From contig WGMA01000030.1 in assembly GCA_016125285.1 (NCBI GenBank), positions 33,437-97,436 of the forward strand: a stretch of DNA of 64,000 nt. Direction: 5' to 3'. The translations under genes were made by a program, and so were the position numbers. The DNA is from Phycisphaera sp. Lineage in GTDB: Bacteria; Planctomycetota; Phycisphaerae; Phycisphaerales; Zrk34. The notes under the pieces are model-generated. The model did no database searches and had not been told where the DNA came from. It worked only from the letters and a program-made list of their open reading frames with translations. This document shows, one piece after another, positions 1-7,350 of the stretch (the first letter of the stretch is position 1; each line of letters begins with the position of its first letter).

Positions 1-1
1 G

Positions 2-334
2 ATGGACGGCAACGTCTGTCCCACCGAGATGCGCTGCCTGCGTGTGCTGGCCGAGCGGATCGGCGTCGGCGAGCGATCGCTGCAACGCCTCATCCACCAG
101 GCCCGCAACCGACCCGACTTCTATCAACAGCAGTTCCAGGCGCTCAGCGCCGACGCGGACTTCGCGATCAAGTCGCTGCTGTACGTCGCCAGCGTGGACG
201 GCCGCGTGTGTGAAGACGAGAGGATCGTGATCCGTCACTTCGCCGAGTCGCTCGGCGTCGACGACGCCCGCTTCGAGCAGATCCTCAAGTCCGCCGAACG
301 TCACGCGGAGATGCGCAACGACGCCAAGGCGTGA
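2..334 (+). CDS. TerB-like domain protein, 5' end cut by window
   Basis: About 110 residues are visible, and the reading frame probably begins before the window. Two similar segments can be seen: one opens MDGNVCPTE near residue 1 and the other VDGRVCEDE near residue 65. Each is followed by a helix and a short hydrophobic turn ending in GV. This DG-x-V-x3-E pattern is typical of the all-helical TerB fold, in which acidic residues bind metal or partner proteins. The first segment looks like the tail of an earlier repeat, which is why I suspect the true start lies upstream. TerB domains occur in many stress and membrane-associated proteins, so tellurite resistance should not be inferred. The gene converges on larC, with a dispersed repeat between them. 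Confidence 0.6.
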   Translation: MDGNVCPTEMRCLRVLAERIGVGERSLQRLIHQARNRPDFYQQQFQALSADADFAIKSLLYVASVDGRVCEDERIVIRHFAESLGVDDARFEQILKSAERHAEMRNDAKA

Positions 335-352
335 GGACGAGCGGCCGCTCGC

Positions 353-452
353 CGATACTGGTTGCTGGATGGCTCGCTTCGCTCGCGATGCTGGATCGTC
401 GGGGGTGTACGCTGGTCGCATCCAGCATCCAGCATCCAGCATCACGCGCGCG
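353..452. repeat. GCTGGAT/ATCCAGC inverted-heptamer element, copy 1
   Basis: The left arm has GGTTGCTGGATGG near 357-371 and GATGCTGGATCG near 388-399. The right arm at 419-443 is ATCCAGC repeated head to tail with a 7-bp period. The arms are inverted relative to each other, so the transcript could fold. The element fills the gap between two convergent genes and supplies the TGA stop codon of larC. Close copies lie at 43667-43771 and, more diverged, at 49881-49956. Confidence 0.8.
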
Positions 453-1419
453 TGCCGAGGAACAGGCGCAGCAGGTTGGGCACGTCGGGGGTGTCGCGGT
501 CGCCCGCGCCGTAGCCGACCTTCTCGACGCGCATCGGCGGCTGGCTGCCGAACTGCGTGGCGATCGCCGCGACGATCGCGGCGCCGGTGGGCGTGACGGT
601 CTCGCCAACGCGGTCGACGCCGTGGTGCGGCACGCGTTTGAGGATCTCCGCGGTGGCCGGGGCGGGCAGCGGCATGTTGCCGTGATCGCACTTCACGAAC
701 CCGTGGCCGATCGGCAGCGACGCGCACGACACGGTTTCCACGCCGAGCATATCCAACGCGATCGCCGATCCGAGCATATCAACGATTGAGTCGACGGCCC
801 CGACCTCGTGGAAGTGGACCACGTCGAGGCTGACGCCGTGCACGTGCGCCTCGGCCTGGCCGATCGCGGTGACGATCCCGCGCGCCCAGCCCTTGGCGCG
901 ATCGGACGCGTCGAGCGTGTCGATCATCGCCATCATGTCCGTGTAGCCCGTGTGATGCGGGTGCAGGTGGGCGTGGCCGATGCTGTGTGATCTTGGATTT
1001 CGGATTTCGGATTTCGGATTGGAGACGTGGTCATGGTCATGGTCGTGCGAGTGCCCGTGATCATGATCGTGGGAGTGCGAATGGTCGTGATCGTGCCCGT
1101 GGTCGTGAGCGTTGTCGTGGCTGTGCCCGTGATCGTGGTCGTGCGAATGATGCGCCGCGTCGCCCACTTCCGCGTTCCGCGTTCCGAGATCCGACTTCCC
1201 CACGACCACCTTCAGGTCGACGCCGCGGATCGCGTGGCGATAGGTCTCGCCGACGGTGATGCGGTAGGGCAGCTTGACCGGCAGCGGGGCGAGCGCGGCG
1301 TCGAGGGCCTTGAGGTCGACCCCGAGGTCGATGCACGCGCCGAGGAACATGTCGCCCGCGATCCCCGCGAACGGGTCGATGTGCAGGTGTTTACCCGATG
1401 TGGTGTCGTGTGGTGCCAT
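442..1419 (-). CDS. larC: LarC-type nickel insertion protein, C-terminal domain missing
   Basis: LarC inserts nickel into the pyridinium bis-thiocarboxylic acid cofactor of lactate racemase-type enzymes, in the cytoplasm. The N-terminus HIDPFAGIAGDMFLGA is the family signature. The later VVHFHEVGAVDSIVD and VTPTGAAIVA segments also fit. Residues about 92-155 form a long His/Asp-rich linker, plausible for metal binding. It is flanked by two heptamer-derived peptides, LGTRNAEVG and SNPKSEIRNPRS. The protein ends at 325 residues with NLLRLFLGTRA, where the LarC1 half normally stops; the LarC2 half of a usual protein of about 400 residues is absent. The stop codon lies in a dispersed repeat. LarA, LarB and LarE are not in the window. 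Family assignment is secure; activity without LarC2 is uncertain. Confidence 0.85.
   Translation of the reverse strand: MAPHDTTSGKHLHIDPFAGIAGDMFLGACIDLGVDLKALDAALAPLPVKLPYRITVGETYRHAIRGVDLKVVVGKSDLGTRNAEVGDAAHHSHDHDHGHSHDNAHDHGHDHDHSHSHDHDHGHSHDHDHDHVSNPKSEIRNPRSHSIGHAHLHPHHTGYTDMMAMIDTLDASDRAKGWARGIVTAIGQAEAHVHGVSLDVVHFHEVGAVDSIVDMLGSAIALDMLGVETVSCASLPIGHGFVKCDHGNMPLPAPATAEILKRVPHHGVDRVGETVTPTGAAIVAAIATQFGSQPPMRVEKVGYGAGDRDTPDVPNLLRLFLGTRA
995..1020. repeat. GGATTTC heptamer tract inside larC
   Basis: Three full GGATTTC units plus GGATT run head to tail. Because the unit is 7 bp, three units encode seven residues; here they are read on the minus strand as NPKSEIRNP within the His-rich linker of LarC. 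Similar tracts lie at 14162-14314 and 48271-48302. Confidence 0.85.
1167..1199. repeat. GGAACGC heptamer tract inside larC
   Basis: On the minus strand this reads as GGAACGC units with a 7-bp period followed by GGAAGTG, with a related CGGATCTC just before. It encodes the LGTRNAEVG segment on the other side of the His-rich linker from the GGATTTC tract, so the linker is bracketed by two short tandem repeats of the same period. Confidence 0.65.
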
Positions 1420-1475
1420 CGCCCGAGTGTACCCCGCGGCGTGTCGAGCGCGAAGCGGCGTTCGATGCGCTAAGT

Positions 1476-1504
1476 TTGGCCGAGTCGCCGTATCAACTTA
1501 CAAT
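1476..1504 (+). promoter_or_regulatory. sigma-70-type promoter for sppA
   Basis: TTGGCC at 1476-1481 and TACAAT at 1499-1504 are separated by 17 bp. This leaves a leader of roughly 35 nt before sppA with GGAGAGAG as ribosome binding site. Confidence 0.55.
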
Positions 1505-1545
1505 GCGTTCCATCACCGGAGAGAGATCTACATAAGGCAGGCATC

Positions 1546-2727
1546 ATGAACGATCAGCCGAACCACGGCCCCGAAGACTCGCACGGCTCGGTCTCGCCGA
1601 ACCCCGCGCCGCGTCCGCCCGTCAACCCCGGCAACGCCGACGCGCCGCCGCCTCCGCCGCCACCCCCGCCGCCCGGCTACGGCTACCCGTACCCCGCGCC
1701 GCAGCCCGGCGCCGGTCAGCCGCGTGGACTCGTGGCCAACATCTCCAAGCTCGGCGCGCTGCTGTCCTTCGGATTCGTCATCTTCTTCGCAGGGTTCTAT
1801 CTCGCGCTGTTCTCGTTCACCTCGAAGACCGGCCCGACCCTCAGCACCTACCGCGAGGGGACCACCGACGGACGTATCGCCATCATCCCGATCGACGGGG
1901 TGATCATGGGCTCGAAGGTCAGCTTCATCCGCCGCGTGGTCGACCGTGTCGTCGAAGACAAGACCATCAAGGCGGTGATCGTCCGCGTCGAGTCGCCCGG
2001 CGGAGGCGTGACCGCGTCCGACCAGATCCTGCATCAACTCAAGCGCATCCGCGAGAAGCGCGGCAAGGACTTCCCCGTCATCGGCAGCTACGGCGCCGTC
2101 GCCGCCAGCGGGGGCTACTACGTGTCGTGCCTCTGCGACCCGATCTACTGCGAGCCGACCACGATCACCGGTTCGATCGGCGTTATCGGCGAGGTGTTCA
2201 CCTTCCAGGAACTGCTGGAGGACAAGCTCGGGGTGAAGACCGAGGTCATCACGTCGACCGGCAGCCCCGAGAAGGACACGGCCAACAACATGTTCCGCAC
2301 CTGGACGGACAAGGACCGCAAGGTGATGCGGGACATGCTGGACACGATGTACGGCCAGTTCGTGGACGTGGTGCACGAAAACCGCGGCCGGGTGTTCGCC
2401 AAGCGCGAAGACGTGTTGAAGGTCGCCACGGGTCGGATCTACACGGCGAAGGACGCGGTCGGCGCGGGTTTGGTCGATGAGATCGGCTACCTCGACGCGG
2501 TGATCGAAAAGGCCGAGAACATGGCGGGACTGACGAAGGGCGAGGCGCCGGTGGTGGTGTACTCAGAGCCGGCGACGTTCGGCAGCCTCTTCGGGATGCG
2601 CGGGCCGGACAACAACGGCTCGGCCGGCAGCACCCCGCCGCAGCAGATCAACGCCGCGACGGTGCGTCAGTGGATGACGGAGCTGGGTGTTCCGGAGATG
2701 ATGTACATGATGCAGGTGGCGCACTGA
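1546..2727 (+). CDS. sppA: Signal peptide peptidase SppA (peptidase S49)
   Basis: A membrane-anchored serine protease that cleaves leftover signal peptides and membrane stubs. Residues 1-60 are very Pro-rich (a run of about eleven Pro), followed by one transmembrane segment near residues 66-90 (GALLSFGFVIFFAGFYLALF). The S49 domain follows. The catalytic Ser lies in AASGGYY and is followed by the usual TGSIGVIG. The Lys in SPEKDTANN matches the general-base Lys of the Bacillus SppA type. At 393 residues it is the short single-domain form, not the duplicated E. coli form. The start is supported by GGAGAGAG upstream and a promoter at 1476-1504. The poly-Pro cytoplasmic tail may dock a partner; that is inference. 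Confidence 0.9.
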   Translation: MNDQPNHGPEDSHGSVSPNPAPRPPVNPGNADAPPPPPPPPPPGYGYPYPAPQPGAGQPRGLVANISKLGALLSFGFVIFFAGFYLALFSFTSKTGPTLSTYREGTTDGRIAIIPIDGVIMGSKVSFIRRVVDRVVEDKTIKAVIVRVESPGGGVTASDQILHQLKRIREKRGKDFPVIGSYGAVAASGGYYVSCLCDPIYCEPTTITGSIGVIGEVFTFQELLEDKLGVKTEVITSTGSPEKDTANNMFRTWTDKDRKVMRDMLDTMYGQFVDVVHENRGRVFAKREDVLKVATGRIYTAKDAVGAGLVDEIGYLDAVIEKAENMAGLTKGEAPVVVYSEPATFGSLFGMRGPDNNGSAGSTPPQQINAATVRQWMTELGVPEMMYMMQVAH

Positions 2728-2777
2728 AGTCGGCTTAAGATTAGCGGCCTCGGGGCGTTAAATCATTGGGGATTGCC

Positions 2778-2806
2778 TTGCCGCGGTTGGCGCGTATGGC
2801 TATATT
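2778..2806 (+). promoter_or_regulatory. Candidate promoter upstream of the 2964 gene
   Basis: TTGCCG at 2778-2783 and TATATT at 2801-2806 are 17 bp apart. The implied leader is about 150 nt long, with no recognised riboswitch fold. Confidence 0.35.
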
Positions 2807-2963
2807 AGACATCGGTACTTTGGAGCAAATCCCGGACGCGAGGGTGAGGGGTCCTAAAACGGGATAGGTCGTTGAGATCGGAGCTTTGCCCGGTCTTTTG
2901 CAGGCACGCAACGCACATCGGCGATGGCTCAGGCCGCACCACATTCGGAGACAGGCTGCCGCG

Positions 2964-3539
2964 ATGGATAAATACAAGCTGCTGGAACTGAAGGAGCAGT
3001 TGGCCAACAAGCTGAAGGTCGACGACCTGCGGAACTGGGTGAACCAGAACTCCGCAGCCGTGACCGTCGGTGCGGTGGTGCTGCTCGTGATCTCGCTGGC
3101 GATCATCATCAATCAGGGCCGTAGCCCCACGCCGCCGCCGCCCGGTGAGGCCTATTACTACGACCTGGTCAGCAAGGAATACTTCACCGACGAGGCGACG
3201 AAGATCGCGCCGATCATCAACCCGGCCACGGGCAACGAGGCGGTCCGCGCTCACTTCTTCACCTGCGGCGAGTGCAGCGAGTCCGAGCGGTTTGTCGGCT
3301 ATCTCGAGAAATACACCCCCGAGGCCAAGCAGCAGCTCGAGACCAACCCCGAGTCATTCGAGTTCTACGAAGAGGCCTTCCTGGGCCGCCTGTACGCCCC
3401 GGCGCCCAGCGAGACGGCGGACCCGGCCGTCGCCGAGACGTGGGTCGACGCTGAAACGCCCCCCGGCTTCAAGATCGTCGAGGACCTGCAGGGCAAGTGC
3501 CCCCCGCGGAAGCTCAAATACTGCGCCCCGGGCCGCTGA
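2964..3539 (+). CDS. Single-pass membrane protein of unknown function
   Basis: I do not recognise the family. The 191-residue product begins MDKYKLLELKEQ, has one transmembrane helix near residues 35-52 (VTVGAVVLLVISLAIII), and then a mostly soluble, probably extracytoplasmic part rich in acidic and aromatic residues. A CGEC pair near residue 102 could bind metal or form a disulfide, and a KCPPRKLKYC segment lies near the C-terminus. I chose the ATG at 2964 over an upstream TTG because MDKYK begins a normal amphipathic helix and a CGGAGA box lies upstream. A small hairpin at 3548-3565 follows the stop, without a T-run. The gene lies between sppA and rpmE, each of which appears to have its own promoter. 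Confidence 0.7.
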   Translation: MDKYKLLELKEQLANKLKVDDLRNWVNQNSAAVTVGAVVLLVISLAIIINQGRSPTPPPPGEAYYYDLVSKEYFTDEATKIAPIINPATGNEAVRAHFFTCGECSESERFVGYLEKYTPEAKQQLETNPESFEFYEEAFLGRLYAPAPSETADPAVAETWVDAETPPGFKIVEDLQGKCPPRKLKYCAPGR

Positions 3540-3571
3540 TCCGCCCGATCCCGGTTTCCCGGGATATCGCC

Positions 3572-3599
3572 TTGCCAGCGGGGCCGTCGTCGGTATAAT
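3572..3599 (+). promoter_or_regulatory. sigma-70-type promoter for rpmE
   Basis: TTGCCA at 3572-3577 and a perfect TATAAT at 3594-3599 are 16 bp apart. The AGAGG ribosome binding site and the rpmE ATG follow about 40 nt downstream. Confidence 0.65.
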
Positions 3600-3641
3600 G
3601 CTCCGCTCTAATGAACACGCCACGAGGCGAGAGGTATAGCC

Positions 3642-3863
3642 ATGAAGGCCGACATCCATCCCGAATACAAGACCGCGACCGCCAAGTGCGCCTGCGGCAA
3701 CACCTTTGAGACGCGCTCCACGATGGAGGAGATCAAGGTCGACATCTGCAGCGCGTGTCACCCCTTCTACACCGGCAAGCAGAAGTTCGTCGATACCGCC
3801 GGCCGCGTGGAGAAGTTCCAGAAGCGATTCGGCGGCAACTACTTCGGCTCCGCCAAGAAGTAG
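3642..3863 (+). CDS. rpmE: 50S ribosomal protein L31, zinc type
   Basis: A small large-subunit ribosomal protein of 73 residues, the normal length. The zinc-binding cysteines typical of the C+ type are present: CACG near residue 16 and CSAC near residue 37. The [20 protein letters not shown] segment is diagnostic. The gene has its own TATAAT promoter, a good AGAGG ribosome binding site and an intrinsic terminator, so it is probably monocistronic. As in many bacteria it lies next to prfA. Confidence 0.97.
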   Translation: MKADIHPEYKTATAKCACGNTFETRSTMEEIKVDICSACHPFYTGKQKFVDTAGRVEKFQKRFGGNYFGSAKK

Positions 3864-3886
3864 CCACCATCCCGACCATAACGATC

Positions 3887-3918
3887 AACCGTGTGCACCC
3901 AACGTGCGCACGGTTTTT
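3887..3918 (+). terminator. Intrinsic terminator after rpmE
   Basis: ACCGTGTGCA and TGCGCACGGT can pair over 10 positions with one wobble, with a 7-nt loop, followed directly by TTTTT. Confidence 0.8.
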
Positions 3919-3962
3919 CAATGCACGCGACGCGCCACCCCAACCCCCAACGCCGCACCCCG

Positions 3963-5039
3963 ATGTCAGACGAAGCCCTCATCTCGCGACTCGACGAACT
4001 CGCCACGCAGCTCGACGGCTACGACGCGCAGCTCGCCGACCCCGACGTCGTGTCGGATCACACGCGCGTCGCCGACGTGTCGCGCAAGCGGGCGGCCATC
4101 CTGCCGATCTGCGAGCTGTACCACCGGTACCGCGACGCGATAGGCGAGGCCGCGGGATTACGTGAGCTGATCGACGGCGAGACCGATGCGGAGATGCGCG
4201 CGATGGCGAAGGCCGAGCTGCCCGACGTCGAGGCGAAGGCCGAGTCGCTGCTCGAGCGGATCAAGGGCGATCTGGTCACCAGCGACGACCGCGCGGTCGG
4301 CGCGGTGATCCTCGAGCTGCGTGCGGGCGTCGGCGGCGACGAGGCGGCGATCTGGGCGGGCGACCTGTACCAGATGTACGAGAAGTACGCGGCGATCAAG
4401 GGCTGGAAGTGGGAGCCGATGGAGTACGCCGCGGCGGACATGGGCGGGTGCAAGCACGCGACGGTCAGCGTCAAGGGCGAGGGCGTGTGGCAGCACCTCG
4501 GCTACGAGGGCGGCACGCACTGCGTGAAGCGCGTGCCCGAAACCGAGTCGCAGGGCCGCGTGCACACGTCGACCGCGACGGTCGCCGTCCTGCCCGAGCC
4601 CGAGGCGGTGGACGTGCAGATCCCCGAATCCGACGTGACGATCGACGTCACCACCGCGCGCGGCCCGGGCGGGCAGAACGTCAACAAGGTCGCCACCGCC
4701 GTGAAGATGCTGCACATCCCCACCGGCATTGAGGTCCGCATGCAGGACACCAAGAGCCAGCACCAGAACCGCGCCCTTGCCTGGCAGCTGCTGCGCGCCC
4801 GCGTGTTCGAGCACCACCAGCGCCAGGTCGACGCCGAGCGCGCCGAGACCCGCGCCAAGATGATCGGCTCCGGCGAACGCGGCGAACGCATCCGCACCTA
4901 CCGCTACAAAGACTCCATCGCGGTGGACCACCGCATCAACGAGTCCTACCCGCTGAGCAAGGTCCTCGTCGGCGACCTCGACGAGATGGTCAACGCCCTG
5001 ATCGAGCACGACAAGGCCCAACGCCTCGCGGCCCTGTGA
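3963..5039 (+). CDS. prfA: Peptide chain release factor 1
   Basis: RF1 recognises UAA and UAG and triggers peptide release. The 358-residue length is normal. The GGQ catalytic loop is in RGPGGQNVNK near residue 240. The stop-codon recognition region KRVPETESQGRVHTST carries the RF1-type P-x-T tripeptide, here PET, rather than the SPF of RF2. The C-terminal QHQNRALAWQLLRARV and RIRTYRYKDS segments match the family. I use the ATG at 3963 (MSDEALISRLDEL), because the upstream extension runs through the rpmE terminator. The methyltransferase gene prmC, often next to prfA, is not here. Confidence 0.95.
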   Translation: MSDEALISRLDELATQLDGYDAQLADPDVVSDHTRVADVSRKRAAILPICELYHRYRDAIGEAAGLRELIDGETDAEMRAMAKAELPDVEAKAESLLERIKGDLVTSDDRAVGAVILELRAGVGGDEAAIWAGDLYQMYEKYAAIKGWKWEPMEYAAADMGGCKHATVSVKGEGVWQHLGYEGGTHCVKRVPETESQGRVHTSTATVAVLPEPEAVDVQIPESDVTIDVTTARGPGGQNVNKVATAVKMLHIPTGIEVRMQDTKSQHQNRALAWQLLRARVFEHHQRQVDAERAETRAKMIGSGERGERIRTYRYKDSIAVDHRINESYPLSKVLVGDLDEMVNALIEHDKAQRLAAL

Positions 5040-5092
5040 GTGTGAACTTCCGCGTGCCTGACGCGTCGAACTGGCACGAAGGAGAACGCGCC

Positions 5093-5308
5093 ATGCAGAC
5101 GCTGATGAAGCTGCTCACGCTCGCGACGGACGCCGCGCCCGCCGCGGAATCGAAGGAACCCGTCTCTACCGCCGACGTGTTCTTCCCCACGCCGTTCGGC
5201 ATGAACCCGTTCCTGTTCATCCTGCTGCTGTTGGTCGTCGGCACGGCGATCATCGCGACGATCGTCTCGATGAAGGTCAAGTCGAAGCGCCGCCGCGCTA
5301 CTTCGTGA
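5093..5308 (+). CDS. Small single-pass membrane protein
   Basis: A 71-residue product with one strong transmembrane helix near residues 41-62 (FLFILLLLVVGTAIIATIV) and a basic tail KVKSKRRRATS that should lie in the cytoplasm. The topology recalls YajC, but I see no diagnostic motif and do not assign it. The ATG at 5093 has AAGGAG eight bases upstream, so it is preferred over the GTG at 5036 that overlaps the prfA stop. The last codons overlap the 3' end of the opposite-strand hydrolase gene by 11 bp. Confidence 0.65.
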   Translation: MQTLMKLLTLATDAAPAAESKEPVSTADVFFPTPFGMNPFLFILLLLVVGTAIIATIVSMKVKSKRRRATS

Positions 5309-7289
5309 CGGTGATGAACACCGGCCGCTCCGTGACGGTCAGCGTGACACGCCCGCCGTGCACCTCCGCGTCGCGCGACACGCCGTCGGCCTTGCCGTTG
5401 GTCAGTTCCGTAAGCGTGGCTTTTCTCCCATCAGCGACCGTGATCGGCGTGACGTAGTCCGGCACGCTGCCCGCGTCGCTCGTCGGGCGCCACACGGCGT
5501 ACACCACGCGGTCGTCCGCCACAAACCGATACACACGCACGTCGTCCCGCCCCGTGTCGACCTCCGCGTCGAACCGCGCGCCCGTCAGGCAGCGCCGCGT
5601 TGCGATCACGAAATACCACGACTTCTTCGGCTTGTGGCCGGTCTTCTTCTCGCTCGTTAATCCGCTGCTGGCAAACTTGTCGGGGCTCGCGGCGTTGGGG
5701 TCACGCAGCATGAACATCTGCGCGCGGTCCACGCCCGCCGCGGCCAGTTCGAGGTACGACCGCACCAGCCACTGCCCCTGCACCTCCTCCGCGTCGTTCG
5801 GCCCGATCGCGGGCGCGCGGAAGATTGAACCGGGGTTCGTGTCGTAGCCGAACTCCGACAGCCACAGCTCGCGCCCCGGCGCGTTGACGTCGCGCCACGC
5901 GGCGATGCGCCGCATGCGGCCCTTCAGGTCGTTCGCCTCGGGGCTCACGCCGATCGTCGCCTTGCCCGCCTGTCCGTCGGCGTCGTTGCAGTAGTGGTGC
6001 ACGTTGATCACGTCCGCGGGGAAGTCGCCGCCGCGGTACACGTCCGCCCAGTACTTCATCGCCCGCAGGTAACGCAGGTCCGCGAAGGCGAGGCCGGGCA
6101 GCACGTACAGCGTGTCGGGGTCCGCGTTCTTCACGCCGACCGTCTTGCCGAGGGCGCCGCGGTGGCCGTCGTAGTCCGCGCTGCACATCGCCGCGAGCTC
6201 GATCGGCGTGAAGTGCTCGGCGCGCCCGCCCCACGTGCGGTCTGGCTCGTTCCAACCCTCGACCAACCCCACGAGCCCGAGTCCGCTGACGCGCGGCTGG
6301 CCCGGCTCCAGCTTCAGCAACGCGTCGTCCACCTTGCGCCCGCCGTACCGCGCGACGAACTGGAACAGGTAGTCCGCGTGCTCGATGTACGACTTCGGGT
6401 CCGTCGGGTCTTCCTTCCCGTCGACGGGCTTTTCCTGGATGCGTTTCGCGTCGTGGTTCTTCATCCACGGCGGGCTGCCCTGCATGACCGGTGCGGCGAG
6501 CACGCCCGCGTCGTGCAGCTTGCGGTAGAACGCGTCGAAGTCCCACGCCCAGCCCTTGCCGCGCACCCAGCTCGGGCTCCACGCGAACTGGCTGTTCGGA
6601 TAGCCCGGCGAGCCCTTTGACTCGTTGCCCTCGTCCCAGATCCACGAGTGGTACTCGCGCACCTGCCCGCCCGCGGCGAGCTTGTCGACCGGGTCGTCGT
6701 TGAACCCGTTGAGGCCGATGAACACGTCCATCGTGGGATGCGTCGATCGCGGGCGCGGCTGCGGCTTCGGCGGGTCGGGGCGCGGCCCGGTCGCCGTGCC
6801 GTACAGCACGATCTCGCCGAGCTTCGCCTGCGGGTGATCGAACGTCAGGCGCACGTAGCGCGTCGTGACCTTCACCTCGCGTCGGACCCACGTGTTGTAG
6901 CGCTTCAGGGGATCGGTGAACAGCGTCTTGTACGCCGCGGGCGGCCCGGCGTCGACGGTCAGCGTGCCGTCGCCGTCTGCGTCGTAGTAACAGATGTCGG
7001 ACAGATCGTGCGCGACGCCGAGGTCGATGACGATCGACATTGGGTAGTGCAGGTCGCGGTTGATCCAGCCGTTGGTGTAGATCGTCTTCGGCTTCGCCGC
7101 GTCCTTGCCGCGTGCGTCACCCACGGCGTCCTGCTCGTCGATCAGCTCGATCGGCGTGCGCTGCCCCGACAGGTTGATCAGCATGTCGGGCGTGAGGGAG
7201 ATGCGTGTCGGCTCGGCGGCGCGGGCGGGGGCGGCCGGCGTCGCGGCGAAGAGCGCGAGGACGATAAGCGTTGGAAACGTACGTGCCAT
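5298..7289 (-). CDS. Secreted clan-A-like glycoside hydrolase with N-terminal discoidin-like region
   Basis: A 663-residue exported protein with a Sec signal peptide (LIVLALFAATPAAPARAAE). Residues about 40-165 resemble a discoidin-type beta-sandwich, ending in LGEIVLYG. Residues about 185-600 look like a TIM-barrel glycosidase. VEGWNEPDRTWGG holds the Asn-Glu-Pro typical of the acid/base residue at the end of strand 4 in clan GH-A, and LWLSEFGYD holds the candidate nucleophile Glu. It resembles GH39/GH5-like enzymes, but I cannot fix the family or substrate. It follows nhaD on the same strand but shares no obvious function with it. It may act in polysaccharide use together with the sulfatases 20 kb away; that is inference. 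Confidence 0.7.
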   Translation of the reverse strand: MARTFPTLIVLALFAATPAAPARAAEPTRISLTPDMLINLSGQRTPIELIDEQDAVGDARGKDAAKPKTIYTNGWINRDLHYPMSIVIDLGVAHDLSDICYYDADGDGTLTVDAGPPAAYKTLFTDPLKRYNTWVRREVKVTTRYVRLTFDHPQAKLGEIVLYGTATGPRPDPPKPQPRPRSTHPTMDVFIGLNGFNDDPVDKLAAGGQVREYHSWIWDEGNESKGSPGYPNSQFAWSPSWVRGKGWAWDFDAFYRKLHDAGVLAAPVMQGSPPWMKNHDAKRIQEKPVDGKEDPTDPKSYIEHADYLFQFVARYGGRKVDDALLKLEPGQPRVSGLGLVGLVEGWNEPDRTWGGRAEHFTPIELAAMCSADYDGHRGALGKTVGVKNADPDTLYVLPGLAFADLRYLRAMKYWADVYRGGDFPADVINVHHYCNDADGQAGKATIGVSPEANDLKGRMRRIAAWRDVNAPGRELWLSEFGYDTNPGSIFRAPAIGPNDAEEVQGQWLVRSYLELAAAGVDRAQMFMLRDPNAASPDKFASSGLTSEKKTGHKPKKSWYFVIATRRCLTGARFDAEVDTGRDDVRVYRFVADDRVVYAVWRPTSDAGSVPDYVTPITVADGRKATLTELTNGKADGVSRDAEVHGGRVTLTVTERPVFITVTK

Positions 7290-7333
7290 GTGTGTGGTTG
7301 TCGGATCGACGCGGCGAGTTACACGTCGTGGGC

Positions 7334-7349
7334 GCTAAGCCGCAAGCGG
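7334..7349. repeat. 16-bp GCTAAGCCGCAAGCGG repeat
   Basis: Sits one base from the stop codon of nhaD. The core CCGCAAGCGG is an inverted repeat. Further copies are at 8839-8854, 28611-28626, 29903-29918, 34617-34632 and 41074-41089. Confidence 0.75.
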
Positions 7350-7350
7350 A

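Noticed and set aside
2..334. Tellurite resistance function for the TerB-like protein
   Set aside because: TerB domains occur in many proteins, and no other ter genes are present.
4535..4560. Altered stop-codon tripeptide PET in RF1
   Set aside because: The RF1 tripeptide is P-x-T, so this is within normal variation and not evidence of recoding.
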